Shown one piece after another: positions 25,871 to 38,000 of a stretch of 64,000 nucleotides of DNA. The notes under the pieces were generated by a model. It had not been told where the DNA came from. It saw nothing but the letters and a program-made list of their open reading frames with translations, and did no database searches. The stretch's first letter is position 1; every line of letters starts with the position of its first letter. A program made the translations under genes and the position numbers. Origin of the DNA: JAXLWB01 sp046328715 (GTDB lineage Bacteria > Chloroflexota > Anaerolineae > Caldilineales > Caldilineaceae); the NCBI GenBank assembly GCA_046328715.1, contig JAXLWB010000039.1, positions 32,481-96,480 of the forward strand, given 5' to 3'.

Positions 25871-28687
25871 ATGACAACCGCAGCACACCCCTTGATCCCA
25901 CTGCGTAAGTGGGGAATGTTCACGGGATTCACACTTTTTTGGCTCTTATTGGTAATGGCCCTGGCAACACAACCCGCATCGGCGCATGGCTCGATGGAAA
26001 ATCCGCTGAGCCGCATCTACAACTGCTACAAGGAGTTGACGACAGGTACCCTCTCCCCTGCTTGTCAGGCGGCGATGGCCGCATCGGGCGTGCAACAGTT
26101 CTACGATTGGAATGGGGTGCGCCATCCCTCGGCTAGTGGTCAACATCGCACAGTCATTCCCGATGGCAAACTGTGCAGCGCTGGCCTAGATAGCCATAAG
26201 GGGCTCGATTTGGCCCGCACCGATTGGGTGGCACAGAATATCACACCCGATGCCAACGGCAATTTTGAGTTTGTATATTATGCCACGGCCCCCCATGCTT
26301 CGCAGGACTTTCAGTTTTACGTCACCAAAGATAACTACGATCCAACCCAGCCACTCACCTGGTCAGCGTTGGAAGACACTCCCTTCTGTACCAGTGGTGC
26401 GGTGCCGCTGGTCGATGGGCATTATCACATCACCTGTCACCTGCCGACGGGGAAAAGTGGCAAACATGTCATCTATAATATCTGGCAGCGCAGTGACAGC
26501 GGCGAAGCCTTTTATAGCTGTATCGACGTGAATTTTGCAGGAGCTGCATCGGGCAACAACACACCGACTGCTACCGTCACACCCACCAGCGATCCAAGTG
26601 GCTGCAATGCCCCAGCCTGGAATACCGCTACCAGCTATCAGGCCGATCAACTGGTTGCCCACAACGGCAATCAATGGCGCGCCAAATGGTGGACACAAAA
26701 TGAGGAACCGGGCACGACTGGTGAGTGGGGCGTCTGGGAGGATCGTGGAGCATGCGGTGCACCTCCGCCACCCACGACAACACCCGTCCCGCCAACGCCA
26801 ACCCCTCTCTTACCCACCGTCACTGCACCAGCAACAGCTGGCACAAGCACTCCAACCAGTTGCACTGCGTCCGCTTGGAACGTTTCTGCCATCTATCAGG
26901 CAGACCAAGTAGTCTCATACAACGGTCGTCAATGGCGCGCCAAATGGTGGACCCAAGGCGAACAGCCAGGCACAACGGGTCAATGGGGCGTTTGGGAAGA
27001 TCGTGGTCCATGCAATGGCAGCAACACCCCGGTAGCCACGGCAACAGTCATTCTTGCCACTGCCACGTCCCTCCCACCAACTGTGACACCGATTGCACCG
27101 ACCGCCACTGCGCTTGTGCCAACGGCGACTTCGGCTGCACCTACTGCCACCAGCAATCCAACCGGCTGTAGCGCCCCTGCCTGGAATGTCTCCGCCGTCT
27201 ATCAGGCCGCTCAACTCGTCTCCTATAACGGCCACCAATGGCGGGCCAAGTGGTGGACTCAAGGCGAGCAACCAGGCACCACCGGACAATGGGGTGTCTG
27301 GGAAGATCGCGGACCCTGCAACGCCAGCACTCCGGCCCCCACAGTCACACCAATTGTGACGCCTGGCGCAACCGCAACTGCCACCCCAACCGGGCAGACC
27401 GCCACCAACAACCGCACCTTGATTGCCTACTTTGCGCAGTGGGGCATCTACGGACGCAATTACCATGTCAAAAATATCCTTAGCAGCGGCTCGGCGGCCA
27501 AGCTCAATGTCATCAACTACGCCTTTGGCAACGTGGTCAACGGCCAATGCATCATGACCACCCAATCCGGCGTAATGGATGCCTATGCCGATTATCAGCG
27601 CAGCTACGGTGCCGCCGACAGCGTGAGTGGTGTGGCCGACCAATGGAATCAGCCGTTGCGCGGCAATTTTAACCAACTCAAACAGCTCAAGGCACGCTAT
27701 CCACAACTCAAAGTGCTGATTTCACTCGGCGGCTGGACCTGGTCAGATGGTTTCCACGACGCAGCCATGACCGCTGCCTCACGCCAGCGACTTGTCTCAT
27801 CCTGTATCGATATTTACATTCGTGGAAATTTGCCCATGGTCGATAATGCTGGAGGCACTGGCGCAGCGGCTGGCCTCTTTGACGGTATCGATATCGACTG
27901 GGAGTATCCTGGTATGCCGGGCGAAGGCAATCCCTACGGGCCGGAAGATACGCACAACTTCACACTCTTGTTGCAGGAGTTCCGCACTCAACTCAACGCC
28001 ATCAATCCCAATCTGATGCTGACGATTGCAACTGGTGGGGCCAGCAACGCCTATGGAATGCTGGAGTTGAATCAAATCCATCCGCTGTTGAACTACCTCA
28101 ACATCATGAGCTACGACTATCACGGGGCCTGGGAGCAGAAAACCGGCTTCTTAGCACCGCTCTATCCATCAAACAATGCACCCTATGGCAGCCCAGTGAA
28201 CAGCTATGCAGTTGACACTGCCGTGCGTGGTTTCATCCAAGCAGGCGTGCCCGCCAACAAGATTGTCATGGGCATTCCGCTCTATGGGCGTGGCTGGCAA
28301 GGAGTGGCGAATGTCAATAACGGGCTCTGGCAGAACGGCACGGGCGGAGCACCCGGTGTCTACGAAGCAGGTGTCAACGACTACAAGGTGATCCAACCCT
28401 TGCTCTATCCGGTCTACCGCGACAACAATGCCGTGGCTATGTGGAAATACAATGGCAACATCTTCTGGAGCTACGAGGACGAAGTGACCATCGCCGCCAA
28501 AACCCAATACATCCGTCAGTACAATCTGGGAGGTGCTATGGCTTGGTCACTGGATGGCGATGACAGCAGCGGCACCCTCGTCAACGCCATCTACAACGGA
28601 TTGCAACCAGTAGGCGCTGCCACCGACATCTCGTCACCCGAAAGCGGACAGGCGAACAAACTCTTCCTGCCGCTCGTGTCCAAATGA
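25871..28687 (+). CDS. Chitinase fused to a lytic polysaccharide monooxygenase: AA10-CBM5/12(x3)-GH18, LPLV tail
   Basis: A 938-residue secreted enzyme; AAGGAG lies seven bases before the chosen ATG (38 codons inside the longest frame). The signal peptide ends at ASA, leaving His39 as the mature N terminus, which is required for the copper brace of AA10 LPMOs. The second copper His is H142 in YATAPHASQDF, and YVTKDNYDPTQPL and YSCIDVNF are AA10 features (39-224). Three CBM5/12 modules (about 244-294, 331-381, 433-483) sit between Pro/Thr-rich linkers. The GH18 domain (about 514-915) has the DxxDxDxE motif DGIDIDWE with catalytic E678. The tail is NKLFLPLVSK. It should cut crystalline chitin by both oxidation and hydrolysis. 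Confidence 0.93.
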   Translation: MTTAAHPLIPLRKWGMFTGFTLFWLLLVMALATQPASAHGSMENPLSRIYNCYKELTTGTLSPACQAAMAASGVQQFYDWNGVRHPSASGQHRTVIPDGKLCSAGLDSHKGLDLARTDWVAQNITPDANGNFEFVYYATAPHASQDFQFYVTKDNYDPTQPLTWSALEDTPFCTSGAVPLVDGHYHITCHLPTGKSGKHVIYNIWQRSDSGEAFYSCIDVNFAGAASGNNTPTATVTPTSDPSGCNAPAWNTATSYQADQLVAHNGNQWRAKWWTQNEEPGTTGEWGVWEDRGACGAPPPPTTTPVPPTPTPLLPTVTAPATAGTSTPTSCTASAWNVSAIYQADQVVSYNGRQWRAKWWTQGEQPGTTGQWGVWEDRGPCNGSNTPVATATVILATATSLPPTVTPIAPTATALVPTATSAAPTATSNPTGCSAPAWNVSAVYQAAQLVSYNGHQWRAKWWTQGEQPGTTGQWGVWEDRGPCNASTPAPTVTPIVTPGATATATPTGQTATNNRTLIAYFAQWGIYGRNYHVKNILSSGSAAKLNVINYAFGNVVNGQCIMTTQSGVMDAYADYQRSYGAADSVSGVADQWNQPLRGNFNQLKQLKARYPQLKVLISLGGWTWSDGFHDAAMTAASRQRLVSSCIDIYIRGNLPMVDNAGGTGAAAGLFDGIDIDWEYPGMPGEGNPYGPEDTHNFTLLLQEFRTQLNAINPNLMLTIATGGASNAYGMLELNQIHPLLNYLNIMSYDYHGAWEQKTGFLAPLYPSNNAPYGSPVNSYAVDTAVRGFIQAGVPANKIVMGIPLYGRGWQGVANVNNGLWQNGTGGAPGVYEAGVNDYKVIQPLLYPVYRDNNAVAMWKYNGNIFWSYEDEVTIAAKTQYIRQYNLGGAMAWSLDGDDSSGTLVNAIYNGLQPVGAATDISSPESGQANKLFLPLVSK

Positions 28688-28739
28688 TGAGTCGGCTATA
28701 GTGTGCTGTAAACTTGGCTTTTCAACATCAAGATAGATC

Positions 28740-28830
28740 TGTCATTCTGAGCGAAGGCTTTTGTGAGCGAAGAATCTTGCGCTGTCCAACCAAGATTCTT
28801 CGTCGCCAACAGCCGCTCCTCAGAATGACA
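28740..28830. repeat. Interspersed palindromic element (TGTCATTCTGAG ends)
   Basis: TGTCATTCTGAG at the left end is inverted as CTCAGAATGACA at the right (one extra base apart), with AAGAATCTTG and CAAGATTCTT as inner arms. It looks like a small mobile or REP-like element downstream of the chitinase gene. The stretch 28688-29080 holds only this and the hairpin at 28894-28924. Confidence 0.6.
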
Positions 28831-28893
28831 GATTACCCTGTCGGTTTCTTGACGAACATTTTCGCTCATGCCGAACCCGACACTCGTAAGGAG

Positions 28894-28924
28894 AGAATCT
28901 TGCGGTGTAAACCAACAAGATTCT
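28894..28924. repeat. Second, shorter AGAATCTTG hairpin of the same family
   Basis: AGAATCTTG and CAAGATTCT form a perfect stem with a 13-base loop; flanks carry GCGAA/TTCGCTC fragments like the element at 28740-28830. It could also stop transcription from both convergent genes. Confidence 0.5.
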
Positions 28925-29080
28925 TCGCTCGAAACAGAACAATCCGCTCCCACTTCGACCTAAAATATGAAAGTCTATCTTCCACATCCCTTCAACCACA
29001 CCAATCCCACCACTCAAATCCGCTCAATCCGTTCCCACAATCCGTTGGCAGCGCGCAACCACCAACGAACTCTTGTTTCA

Positions 29081-32000
29081 CTACTTCTGTACAAGCGGCA
29101 AGTAGATCACAGGCGACCGACTCGCCTCCAGATAATCAGGAATGTTATTCTGGTTTCTATCCAACGGATGCAGCGGGTCAGGACCGGCCTCTTCCCGATC
29201 GGAGATCAAGTCACCATCCGAGTCGAGATCGAGAAAGTTCGGGACGTTATCGCCATCCACATCCCCGGCGCGCTCCAGATTATCGGGAATCGTATCGCCA
29301 TCCAGGTCATCGGCATCGGACGAGATGACCACCGTCGCCGCATTGACCGCACCCGTACTGATGAGCGTCACTGCCTGCGGATCCGACTGCGCCACCACGC
29401 TTCCTGGCAGCGAGACCGTCCAGGTGGCGATGTTGGTCGTGCTCACGCTCAAGGTGGCAGTGACCAAATGTTGTACCTGCGCCGACGGTGCCAGCAGTTG
29501 CCCGTTGGCGGTCAACAGTTGGCCCAAGTGACTATCGCTCAGGTCGCCCAGTTCCATCGTGGCCTGCCCCTGGTTGGTAAGGGTGTAACAATAGACGATC
29601 TGTGTGTTCACCGGCACCTGCATGTTACTGATCGGTGTGCAGAGCGGCTTGATGTTGGCGATGCTCACCGTCTTGCTCAGCGAGACCTTGGCATAGACCA
29701 GAGTAACCGCAACCGTGCTGCTGCCCGTAGCCTTGCGCTTGAGCGCAGTGGTCGCTGTCACCCAAACACTGTTCATGAGCGGACCAGGCAGATCGGCCAG
29801 GGTGACCGTTTTGCTCAGTTGCGCGCTGGCTCCTGCACCTGGAGCTACCACGCTCGGATTGAACGTTACTACGCCAAAGCGGCTGTCCGTCGCCTGCACG
29901 TTGACCAGCGTGATCGCCCCCGTGTTGGTGATGCGATAGCTGTAAGTAATCACATCACCCACGTTGAGCAGCGTGCGATTGGCTTGCAGACTCACTGCGA
30001 TGGCTGGCTGCTCGTTGTCAAGAATCATGCCTAACGCCGTGCCATCGCTGATCACAACGTTGACTGGATTGCTGACCACCACCTGGAAGCTTTCCGGGGC
30101 CTCTTCCAGCAGATCCTCTACAATCGGCACCGTGATCGTGGCACTGATCGCACCCGCCGGGATGAGCAGCGTGTTTGAGAGAATGGCGTTATAGTCACTG
30201 CCAGCCGTAGCCGTGAGATTGACTGTCTTGTAGCTCACCTGCACATCCTTCTCGCTGACGCCACTCAGGCTGACAATAAACTTAGCGTTCCCGGCCCCTT
30301 CCTCCACGGTCGAATCGCTGATCGTGAGCAACGGCAGGTCGTCGTTGAGGATCGTCGCCTCGCCCACCGCATCCAACAGCGCTACCACGTCGCTCGGCTG
30401 CGGTGAACTGAGCGTTAGGCTAAAGCTCTCACGAGCCTCCAGCAGATCATCATCTTTGACGGTCACTGTGATCACACCATACTGCGTGTTTGGCGGCAAC
30501 GTGAGAAGGCCAGGGGTCGTCACATAATCCTCACCCGCCTGGGCACTGCCAGCCGACGTAGTATAGTCAATGGTGGTAGTTACACCGTTGACCACACTCA
30601 AACTGACCGGGAAGCTGGCAACCTGCGCCGCCTCCTCTAGGGTTACATCGCCCACACTCACAAAGATCATGTCATCGTTGAGGATGGTGGCTGTCTGTGG
30701 CTCGCTTGCGAGAATCAACGACCCGCTCATCACATCACTGGCAAAGGGCGTTGCCTCGGCGAGATAGACTCCAAACGTCTCATCATTTTCGATCTTGGCG
30801 TCGCCATAGACCCGAACGGTAAAGCGCCGTGTTTCGCCTTGCAGACCAGCAAAGACGAGATCCTTGCTCGTTGTCTCAAAGTCACCATCGGCAGCGGTGG
30901 CAGTACGATTGAGTGTTGCATAGCGCACACTCAAACCGCCTTGCACCGGAGATTTCAAGGTGACGCTAAAGCTATAGCTGCCATCTACAAAGGTTTCTTC
31001 CGAGATCGGCGCACCTGCAACCAGGTCAAGCAACGCCTGATCATCGTTGGCGATGATGCCACGCTGCGGGCTGCCGGAGATGGCAAGGGTCGTGCTGATC
31101 ACATTGGCAGCCAAATTGCTGACCTGATGTAGCGCAACATTGAATGCCTCATCGCCTTCAACAATGGTATCCCCCTTGGCGGTTATCGTGATCAGTTGTG
31201 TCTCGCCTGCCAGACCCGCAAAGTGAAGCAGACCGTCATTGTCAATATAGTCGCCATCCTCGGCGCTTGCGCTCTCATCGTCCGTGCTGTAGGCCAGATC
31301 GAAGCCACCTTCGACGCCGCTTGCCAACGTGGCTGTAAAGCGATAACTTACCCCGTTGCTGTTACCCTCCGTCTGGGTGATGCCGCCGCTCAACGTGATC
31401 GCCGTCTGATCGTCGTTGTCGATTGTCACCGTCTGCGGCGAGCTGGCGACCACAATCGCCGAGGCTGCACTGCCCGTGATCACGCCGAGCGCGAGCTTGA
31501 ACGTTTGATCCGCCTCGACGATGACATCCCCGTTGACAGTTACGCTGATCAGATGGCTTTCGCCAGAGTTACCCGTAAAGAGCAACTGACCATTCTGTCT
31601 CTGATAGTCACCGCCAGCGTGCGCCGAGCCGTCGTTCAAGCCGTAAGCCAGGGCAAAACTATCCTGCACCTCGCCCATCAGCGTGACGGTGAAGGGAACA
31701 GTTGTTGCCCCAACATTGCCCTCGCTGACCGTGATCGCTGGGCTGAGGGTCAGTGTGGCGTAGTCATCAGCCAGGATTGTTCCAACACCGCTGGCAGCAC
31801 CAATGGTAACCGGTCGCCCATTGGCGTTCAGTTCACCCAGTGTGACGCTGATCGTTTCATTGCCTTCCACCAACGTGTCATCCGTGATGCTGATTGCTAC
31901 TGTCTGTGTCACACTGCCAGCGGCAAAGGTGATGATCTGACCGCTAATCGGTGTGTAGTCGCCGCTGGCATTGATCGCCGTGCCATCGGTCGTGCTGACT

Positions 32001-35000
32001 GCCACGCTGACATCGACATCGACCGGAGCCGAGAGAGCCAGGGCTATGCTAAGCACGCCGCTTGCCTCTAACGCACTGCCGCCGACTACGCGAATGTTAG
32101 CGCTGTCGTCGTTGAGAATCGTGCCCACGCCTTCATTATCGAGCACTTCGGCACCGGTAACTTGCAACAGACGCAGTTTGAAGCTTTCATCACCTTCGAC
32201 AGTGAGATCGCCCGTAATTGAGACGCCGACGGTAGCAGTCAAGGCTCCACCTGCGGGCAAGACCAGCTTGGTAAACGACAGTGCGACAAAGTCACTGCCA
32301 CTGCTGGCGCTGCCGGAGACGGTCGCCACCGTCACCTCTGTGTTCAACAGATTGGCCGTACGTGTGATCACAAAGTTCAGCAAGCGGCTGCCACTGTTGC
32401 CTTCGCTCAGGCTGGCGTCGCCCACGGTCAGTTGCTGTTGCAGCACATTGACCGCAGCGTCCGCCCGTTGGTTGACAATGCTGATATTGCTGGCGGTGCT
32501 GGAAAGCTCAATGCTGTTGGTAATCCAGCCACTACTGTTAGTCGCCGCAGTCAACGCATAGCTCACGGTGATCTGCCCGGACGGTGCAATGGTTAACCCA
32601 CTGACCAGATTGGGCATGCTCAGTGTGCTGGTTGCCACGCTTGTAGCACTATCGGTCGGGTTGAAGGTCAGCGAGTTCTCGTCTAGTTGCCAGTTCGAGG
32701 GCAACGTGTTGGATACGCTGACGCCACTCGCCCAGTCGTTGCCGCTGTTGGTGATGAGCAACGTATAATGCACACTTTCGCCCGCCGCCACCGTGGCCCG
32801 ATCGGTAGCAAAGCTCATCTGCAAGGCGGCCGATCCCGCTTCCACCGCACCGATGTCGCAGTTGCCACCCTGCGGGCGGGCCAGACCGCGCTGATCCACG
32901 TTGACCACACAGGAAGCGAGCCCGTCAATCGCCGCACTGCCTGCTCCCGGGGCACGAGTTTGCGTCTTGCCACCATTCGCATGTAACGGCCCCAGGTTGA
33001 TAGTGCCGCCTCGGGAATTACTGCACGAACCGAGGTTACTGTTGTCCACATCGTAGGAACCGCTAGCTCCGCCACAGCCATTGACAAGGATACTGGCCCG
33101 CACCTTCATGCTGCCGCCAGTCAGGTAGATCGAGTTGCCTGCATCGGCGATCGTCGTGGCTGTGATGACACCTGTGCCGCTGTTGGAGATCGCATTGCCA
33201 CGATTGTCACTGCCCGCGCTGTTGCCGCTGAAGGTGCTGTTGATCACCACCAGCGTGCCTGGATTGTCGATTGCACCGCCGTAACCATAGGTTAACGTGG
33301 AGAGCGAAATCTGGTTGTTGTTAAAGGTGCTAGAAGTAACGGTCAGGCTACCGCTGTTGTAGATTGCGCCACCTGCGCCCGGATAGTTGGCAGTGTTGTT
33401 ACGCACCGTCACAGCATCGAGGGTCAGCGCGCCAAAGTTGAGAATTGCACCACCACAGTTGAGGGCGCAGCCGTTGTTTTGTACTGCTGATATGCCATTG
33501 GCAAGGGTCAAATTGCGCACCGTCACCCGATTGCCGCTGTTGATACGGAAGATGCGGCTGCTGTTGTTGCCACTGAGGATCAAACCAGGGGCATCTTCGC
33601 CGTCGATCGTCAGGTTGCGGTTGATGGCAATCTCACCCGAGGTCAGCGTGATCGTCTGTCCAGTCAGGCTGGGGTCGAAGCGGAGCGTAGTGCCGTAGCA
33701 GGGGTTGAGCGCGATTGCATCGCGCAGCGAGCCGGCACCGCTGTCGTTGGTATTGGTGACCACCAACGTGCGATCCAGACAGGCCAGTGTGTAATAGCCA
33801 TTCTGTAATTGCCCGTTGCTCAACCTAAAGTCGATGCGATCATCGGCCACCGTGTGCGAGATATTCAACGTGCTAAAGCTGAAGGGATCGCTCGGGCTGT
33901 AGAGCAGCTTGTACCCTTCAAAGAGGGGCTGACTGATGCCGCCGCCGCTCAGGTCAAAGCCCAGCGTGGCACTCAGTTGGCCCGTCTTCTCCACAACCCA
34001 AACGCGATTCCAGCGCGCCGCCACATCCGACGGAATGCCAGTCACCACAAAGCTATTGCTCGTTGTCTTGTGACCCGCCAATAGATACTCGCCATTGTTG
34101 AGGCTGGCAGCATCAGCGCCGATCAACAGCCCGCCACTGCTGGCGAGGAGGTGATTGCCATCGGCTTCCTGACCCACGCCCGCCACATCCAGATCATAGT
34201 CGCTCAAGCCAGCATCGTCGCCGTGATAGAAGTCCACGGTGGACGAGATGGGCAGATTGTAGCGGGCGCTCAGGTAATTCTCGACCAGCACGCGCTCGGC
34301 GCTATTCAGATCCCGGTTGAAGATGATCACCTCAGCCAGGTTGCCATCGAGGTGCTCGGCAGCGGGAGGCGTTGTCGCGCTGGAACTGGCGCCCAAGACG
34401 GTTGACTGATGCAGCGTCGGTTGCAGATTGGCACCTGTGGCCGTGCCCACCAGTGCGCCGTCTCTATAGTAGCGCAGGCTATCATCCGCACCCCAGCGCA
34501 ACACTTGCAGGTGGTAACTGTTGTTGGCAGGCGTTGTCACGCTCTGCCAATTGTCACTGCTGTCGCGCACCTGGGCGATGTCGTTTACCCCGTTGCTGCT
34601 CAGTTCGATCAGCGGCCCCGCACTGGTGGCAGCCAGCGACATCACTTCGGGCGGCACAAACGAAGCGACACTGCGCTGCTTGAGCGCCGCAAAGGAGGCA
34701 GGGACGGTGTAGGCATAGCTGCTGCTCAGCAACAGATCCGTATCGAAGAGCTGATGTTGCCCCACCACAAAGATCGTCTGCCGATCCGAGACCAGGGCTG
34801 CATGGTCGCTCATGCTCATACGTTCCGGCGTGCCATCGTCGAAGTGGACGACCGGCTGACCGTTGAGCGCGTTGGTGGTAAAGGAGGGCTGAATGGCGGC
34901 ATTGCTCTGTTGGGCATCCTTGCCATAGCCACTAAGGTCGGGCCAACTGGTGACGTTGGCACCATTGGCGGCACTCACCTGATCGGAGCGCAGCCACCAG

Positions 35001-38000
35001 GCCAACTCACTTTCGCCGCTGCGGTCGCCGACACCACCAGGGCCGTTGTTGATCTCCAAACCATCATCGTTTTGAATGGTGCCAATCGCTTCTGTGCGCA
35101 ACAAGGTGGCGTTGACTGGGCTACTCAACTGCACCTTCAGCGTCTCGTCCAACTCGGTGTTGATGTCACCACTCACCTGCACAGCGACCGTGCGGCTGAC
35201 CTGACCTGCCGCAAAGACAAGCACGCCGCTGGTCGCAGTGTAGTCGCTGCCTGCCTGAGCGCTGCCTGCCGCAGTAGCATAGGCAACACTGCTGCTGCCG
35301 CTGGGATTGGGGCGGTAGACAACAAAGTTAAGCGTTGTCACGCCCGCAACCCCTTCTTTGACCGTTGCGGCAGCGAGGGTCACCTCGTTTGCGGCAAAGT
35401 CATATTCGACGCTGCCCTTGTCACAGGCTGCGCCCTGCGGACGGGGGATACCCCGCTGATCGTCGCTCAGACAACTGGCGCTGGCGCTGTCTACAGCCGA
35501 GTTGCTGGAGAGCGGTTTGTGCGTCCAGGTCGGCCCGCCGTTGTCCTGTAGCGGCGTCAGCGTGCCGTCGATCTGCTGATTGAGCGAGTTTTGGATCAAC
35601 GATGTCCCATTCACCGAGTTCCAGACGTTGCCCGGCGTACTGCCAGTTGTGTAAAGCAGCGTGCTCTGGTTGATAAGCAAGCTGCCATTGTTGAAGATCG
35701 AATATCCCAGATTGTCTGCGCTGTTGTTGCTAAAGGTGCTGTTGAGCACGGTAGCTGTGCCTGCTGTGTGGAGTGCGCCACCAAATTTGGTGCTGTTGTT
35801 GAAAAGGGTACTGTGTAAGACCAGCAGCGTACCCGTGTTGTAGATGGCACCGCCAGCACCAGCGGGGAAAGGCTCGACCCAGTTGTCCTTGAGCGTGCTA
35901 TATTGAATGGTCAAAGTGCCAGCGTTGTAGATCGCACCGCCACAGGCAGTGGTCAGACAAGGGTTGTTGGTGCTGCTCTCCCTGCCATTCGCCAGCGTCA
36001 GATAGCGCATGATCACCTCTTTGCCACTGTTGATGCGGAAGATGCGGTTGCTGTTGTTGCCGCTGATCGTCAGACCGGGTGCCGCTTCGGCATCGATGGT
36101 CAGCGATTTGTTGATGACAATTTCGCCTGAGGTCAGGGCAATTGTCTGCCCCGCCAGTGCTGGAGCAAAGACGATGGTGCCGCCGCTACAGACATCGTTG
36201 ATCGCCTGACGCAGTGAGCCGGGACCGCTGTTGGCAGCGCTGCTGACGACGATGGCACTGCCCGTCGAGCAGCCGAGTGTGTAGTAGCCATTTTGCAATT
36301 GACCATCGCTCAGGCTAAAGCTCACCTGGTCGCCCGCCACGACGCCATCGCCACCCAGTGGGGTGTAGAGCGTTGCGCCACTGGAGCGATAGAGCAGATT
36401 GTATCGACTGAGCAGCGAGTTTTGCAGATTGGCTGCCGAGAAGTCGAAGGCCAGCGTGGCCGAGAGATTGCCGGTCTTTTCCAGATACCAGACCCGGCTC
36501 ATGCGGCTCAGTCCATCGGGCGTGTCGTCGGCGGAGATAAAGTCGTTGCTGGTTGAGTTATGACCGGCGATCAGATAGTCGCCGTTGTCCAGCGTGGCTT
36601 GATCGGCGCTGAGCAGCAGACCGGCGCTGGTCGCCAGCGGATGGTCGCCATCCGCCTCCTGGCCGATGCCCGCCACATCGAGATCATAGTCGCCGTTGAC
36701 AGAGTTGTCACCATGATAGAGGTCGATGGCCACTGGCAGCGTAACGCTGTAGCGAGCGCTGAGATAGTTGTGGATCAGGTTGCGCTCAGCGCTGTTGACA
36801 GCGCCATCGATCACGATGATTTCAGCGATGTCACCGCTCAATTGGCGATTAGTTTCACTGTTAAAGTTGCCGATGATCAGCGGGTTGCTGTTGGCCAGCG
36901 CAGCATTGGTCGTATCCGCCGTGCTCTGGGTCGTGCCATCCACGCCAAGACGGAGCAGATTGCCGCCGCGGTCACGGTAGCTCATCAGGATGTGGGCACC
37001 GTTGGTCACTGTCGCCGACGAGGTCAGTGCAGGCTGATGACCTGCGCCATCGTCGAGCAGGAAGCGGTATTTACCATTTTCCAGCCGGGTCCACCACGCC
37101 GCCTGACCGCCTGCCACATCCTTGGAGAGAATCGCACCGACATCGGGATCAGCCGATTTGACCACCGAGAAGACGATAAAGCTGCGGTCAGCGCCATAGT
37201 CGAAGAGGTTACTGTCACTGATCGTCAGCAGATCATCGGCACCGTCACTCAGCCCGTTGAAGCGGATCACTGGCTGCCCGTTGATCTGGTTGGGGATCTG
37301 GTAGGGCGACTTGGTGAAGATCGGCGAGCTGGCGTTTTGTCCCTTGCCACTGCGGTCGAGCCAACCGTAGACAAAGTCGTTGATGCCCTTGTTGACCTTG
37401 CTGTCGGCGCGCAGCCAGAGCGAAAGCGCACTAAAGCCATCAGTCGTGCCGACGCCGCCCGGACCGTCAGCCAGCGGCTTGGTGTTGATGTAGCCACGCC
37501 AGCGCTCGGAGCCCAGCCAGCCAAAGCTGATGTTGCCATTCATGTCCGTGGTGCGCAACTGAATTTGATAGCTGCCCTGCAGGTAGGCCGGGGTTGGATA
37601 ACTCCACGAAGTGCTGCTGACTCCGGCACCGCTAGCGGCAAGGGTCACCGGCTGCCAGCCCTGGTAGTAGAGCGCAGTGATCTCAATGGCGGGCAGCGCC
37701 TGGGCATAGAGCACCACTTCGTCGAGCAAGCCATTGAAGCGGCTGCCGCCATTGCCACCGATGTTGAATTGGCTGGTTGGATAAGGAATCTTGCCTGCAA
37801 AGAGCGCAGTCGAGGCGCGCAGGACGCCGTTGATATAAACGTTGTAGGTGACGCCGTCAAAGGTCACAGCGACAAAGTTCCAGCTATTCTCGACGAGCAG
37901 TTCATCGGTCGTGTAGCTGAGCCATTGGCTGCCATCGCCAAAGCCGACTTCCAGGCGAGTACGCTGCACCAGCGTCAATGACGGGAAGGCCCGTTTACTG

